IMG/VR virus record: IMGVR_UViG_3300041809_003414
Span: 1-53,276 of that record
DNA: 53,276 nucleotides
DNA from: a virus
Reading direction: 5' to 3' (one strand)
Part shown: in pieces, positions 51,767-53,276 of the stretch
How the letters are laid out: every line of letters starts with the position of its first letter
Numbering within the stretch: the first letter of the stretch is position 1
Notes under the pieces: model-generated
Told to the model about the DNA's origin: nothing
The model's database searches: none
Seen by the model: the letters and a program-made list of their open reading frames with translations, nothing else
Translations under genes and position numbers: made by a program

Positions 51767-51964
51767 CTAACTTACAGCACCATGAGGGCTCAATTCGGAC
51801 GCACTATCAAGTCCATCTCCGGTGTCCGGATGCGGCTCCGGCAGGGGAGTGACGCCGCCGGCATCTTGCAGGGTTCGGGCATTCCGCAGCCGCAAATATC
51901 CGGTAGCAAGAAGAGAAGCGATCTCGTCAATGACCGAGTCGGGCGGATCCTGTCGATACTCCAT
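51767..51964 (-). CDS. small protein of recombinase cassette
   Basis: ATG at 51964 with GGAG six bases upstream gives 65 residues; a TTG at 51976 is the alternative. The core SVIDEIASLLATGYLRLRNAR is a helix also found in short genes before DUF2924-recombinase pairs. The rest is Pro/Asp-rich and probably disordered. It is the first gene of the integration cassette. Confidence 0.65.
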   Translation of the reverse strand: MEYRQDPPDSVIDEIASLLATGYLRLRNARTLQDAGGVTPLPEPHPDTGDGLDSASELSPHGAVS

Positions 51965-52068
51965 TCCAATCTCCAATCGTGGAAGAACGGAAACGGATTA
52001 TCGTTGGGGGAGCGGAGAGGAGGGAGGATTGGCGGCGCGGCTGCAGTGCGGGTTTACCTCTAACCGTC

Positions 52069-52162
52069 GCCTGGATTCCAGGCTCTCCGGCACCCACAAC
52101 GAAGTCCGCTTCGCGGTCGTCCAGTTGTCTGGTGGTCAGTGGAGCAGACTGTTAACTGCTCC
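52069..52162. repeat. palindromes ahead of integration cassette
   Basis: GCCTGGATTCCAGGC (52069-52083) is a 7+1+7 perfect palindrome. GGAGCAG (52141-52147) and CTGCTCC (52156-52162) form a 7-bp stem with an 8-base loop containing GTTAAC. Between them, 52095-52136 is a near copy of the leader at 47654-47695. These lie upstream of the cassette, close to where attP/attR could be. Confidence 0.5.
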
Positions 52163-52166
52163 TAAT

Positions 52167-52229
52167 GTTATATACCCCGCGAGGGGCCGAATTTTGAAAC
52201 GGTTTTCGAAAAATATTTTGAAAAGAGTT
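52167..52229 (-). promoter_or_regulatory. conserved noncoding element, copy B
   Basis: This is the second copy of the element at 38156. It shares GTTATATACCCCGCG and CGAAAAATATTT, while two 4-base blocks are swapped: GGGG for CCCC and TTTT for AAAA. That makes CCCCGCGAGGGG and TTTTCGAAAA perfect palindromes here but not in copy A. On the minus strand it precedes the integration cassette (51964). Confidence 0.55.
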
Positions 52230-52310
52230 TCCTGTCCCCGCCGGGCCGCTTCCGTGTATTGAGATCGGAGGGAGATCAGAATTCTGCCGCGCTGTGCGGT
52301 GTCGAGTGAT

Positions 52311-53276
52311 ATGCTGAGCGGGTTGACGTTCGAATTCTACAGGTTCCGATTTCATTTCCGCTCCGCAGGAGCGCTGCATTTCCCTCCTTATAAATCCGGT
52401 AATATCGTGCGCGGCGCGTTCGGAGATCTATTTCGCAAAATCGTTTGCATGCCAAGCTGTCATGACGCCAAGACATGCGAGGTTCGCGCAACCTGCCCGT
52501 ACGCTCGCGTTTTTGAGCCGCAGGCGGCGCGGGGTGAAGGCCCAAGTGGGCTGGTGGACTGGCCGCGGCCGTTCGTGTTCCGCGCCGCTCACTTGGACGG
52601 GCGCACGATTCTGAATGGCGAAGCGTTCCACTTCGATGCCCATATCTTCGACGTGCGAGACCCGGCCCTGCCGTATTTCGTGCTTGCGTTTGCTCAATTA
52701 GCGCGGGACGGGCTAGGGCCGGGCAGAGGGCGCGCGGACCTCACCGCCGTGGATCAACTGGACCTGAATGGGGCAACTGCAGCGCGCGTTTTCAACGGCG
52801 AGCGCTTCCAAACGGCCAGTCTGTCAGGCCCCAGCGCCGTCGATCTCAGCGAGGCGACAGAGCACATAGGCAACATTAGAGTGCAATTCCTAACCCCGAC
52901 AGAACTGAAGAGCGGGCGCCAGGTGGCAGATCGTCCGGAATTCGGAATTCTGTTCGGTCGTTTGCGAGACCGAATCAGCGCGCTGCGGGCGCTATACGGC
53001 ACCGGACCTTTGGAGATCGACTTTCGCGCCCTGGGTGAGCGTGCGGCAAGGGTCCAGATGTTGCGGTGCGAGTTGAAGCGGATGGAAGTGGACCGGCGCT
53101 CTTCCAGGACGCAACAGCGCCATCCGCTGGGCGGCTTTGTGGGCGAGGCGGAGTACGAGGGAGATCTGGGTGAGTTCCTGCCCTATTTGTGGCTGGGACA
53201 GTGGGTGGGGGTCGGAAGGCAAACGGTCTGGGGTAAGGGGCATTTGGAGATCATCACGCCCATGGATGCGTCTTGA
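52311..53276 (+). CDS. cas6: CRISPR pre-crRNA endoribonuclease Cas6
   Basis: The product is 321 residues with ATG at 52311 (GTG at 52299 gives 325) and ends at the last base of the window. The C-terminal GEAEYEGDLGEFLPYLWLGQ followed by VGVGRQTVWGKGHLEI is the Cas6 glycine-rich loop region. The N-terminal part has cysteines typical of this RAMP subgroup (CMPSCHDAKTC, ATCPYARVFEP). Cas6 cuts pre-crRNA in type I and III systems. No other cas gene or array is visible here, so the rest of the locus lies beyond the window, or the prophage separated it. Confidence 0.85.
   Translation: MLSGLTFEFYRFRFHFRSAGALHFPPYKSGNIVRGAFGDLFRKIVCMPSCHDAKTCEVRATCPYARVFEPQAARGEGPSGLVDWPRPFVFRAAHLDGRTILNGEAFHFDAHIFDVRDPALPYFVLAFAQLARDGLGPGRGRADLTAVDQLDLNGATAARVFNGERFQTASLSGPSAVDLSEATEHIGNIRVQFLTPTELKSGRQVADRPEFGILFGRLRDRISALRALYGTGPLEIDFRALGERAARVQMLRCELKRMEVDRRSSRTQQRHPLGGFVGEAEYEGDLGEFLPYLWLGQWVGVGRQTVWGKGHLEIITPMDAS

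Noticed and set aside
51977-52310. attachment site core shared with the left flank
   Set aside because: I could not find a convincing direct repeat between this stretch and 1-248 by eye. Serine integrase cores can be only a few bases, so absence is not proof.

Overview
The window is a nearly complete prophage of about 52 kb in a high-GC bacterial chromosome, with a host CRISPR gene (cas6) at the right edge. The host is probably an acidobacterium of the Solibacter/Bryobacter type. That rests on recalled resemblance of several small accessory proteins and on codon and GC character, not on a marker gene. The head and packaging genes are lambda-like: Nu1-type small terminase, GpA-type large terminase, gpW and gpFII-like joining proteins, and a gpB-type portal. 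With a long tape measure and no sheath or baseplate genes, this points to a long-tailed siphovirus with cos-type packaging.

Almost all phage genes are on the minus strand, so the phage reads from right to left. From the right: an integration cassette (65-aa protein, DUF2924, large serine recombinase, HTH protein; 49.2-52.0 kb); a divergent regulatory region with a canonical promoter and palindromes over start codons (48.0-49.2 kb); a replication and recombination module (sigma-like factor, PD-(D/E)XK nuclease, Sak4-like ATPase, DUF669, ERCC4 nuclease, RecD-like helicase, primase-helicase; 39.3-47.6 kb); an iteron-like repeat region that may be the origin (38.9-39.3 kb); a packaging module with terS-proximal repeats that may be cosB (35-38 kb); two tandem ParB-methyltransferase fusions (31.2-33.9 kb); head genes including a protease-capsid fusion and a bacterioferritin-like protein (23-30 kb); tail genes (2.6-23 kb); and a lysis region (0.25-2.3 kb).

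Four small plus-strand islands interrupt the minus-strand late operon (14.8-15.3, 20.1-20.7, 30.3-31.1 and 34.4-34.7 kb). They behave like morons: independently transcribed cargo. They hold a DUF6883/DUF4926 pair, a DUF3489 pair with its own terminator, and short helical proteins.

The most interesting noncoding signals are: (1) a leader upstream of the phage sigma-like gene with mutually exclusive hairpins, part of which recurs upstream of the integration cassette; (2) a roughly 60-nt element present twice, ahead of two minus-strand gene groups; (3) the iteron region; (4) repeats and a palindrome centred on the terS start codon. No CRISPR array, tRNA gene or clear att core could be found.
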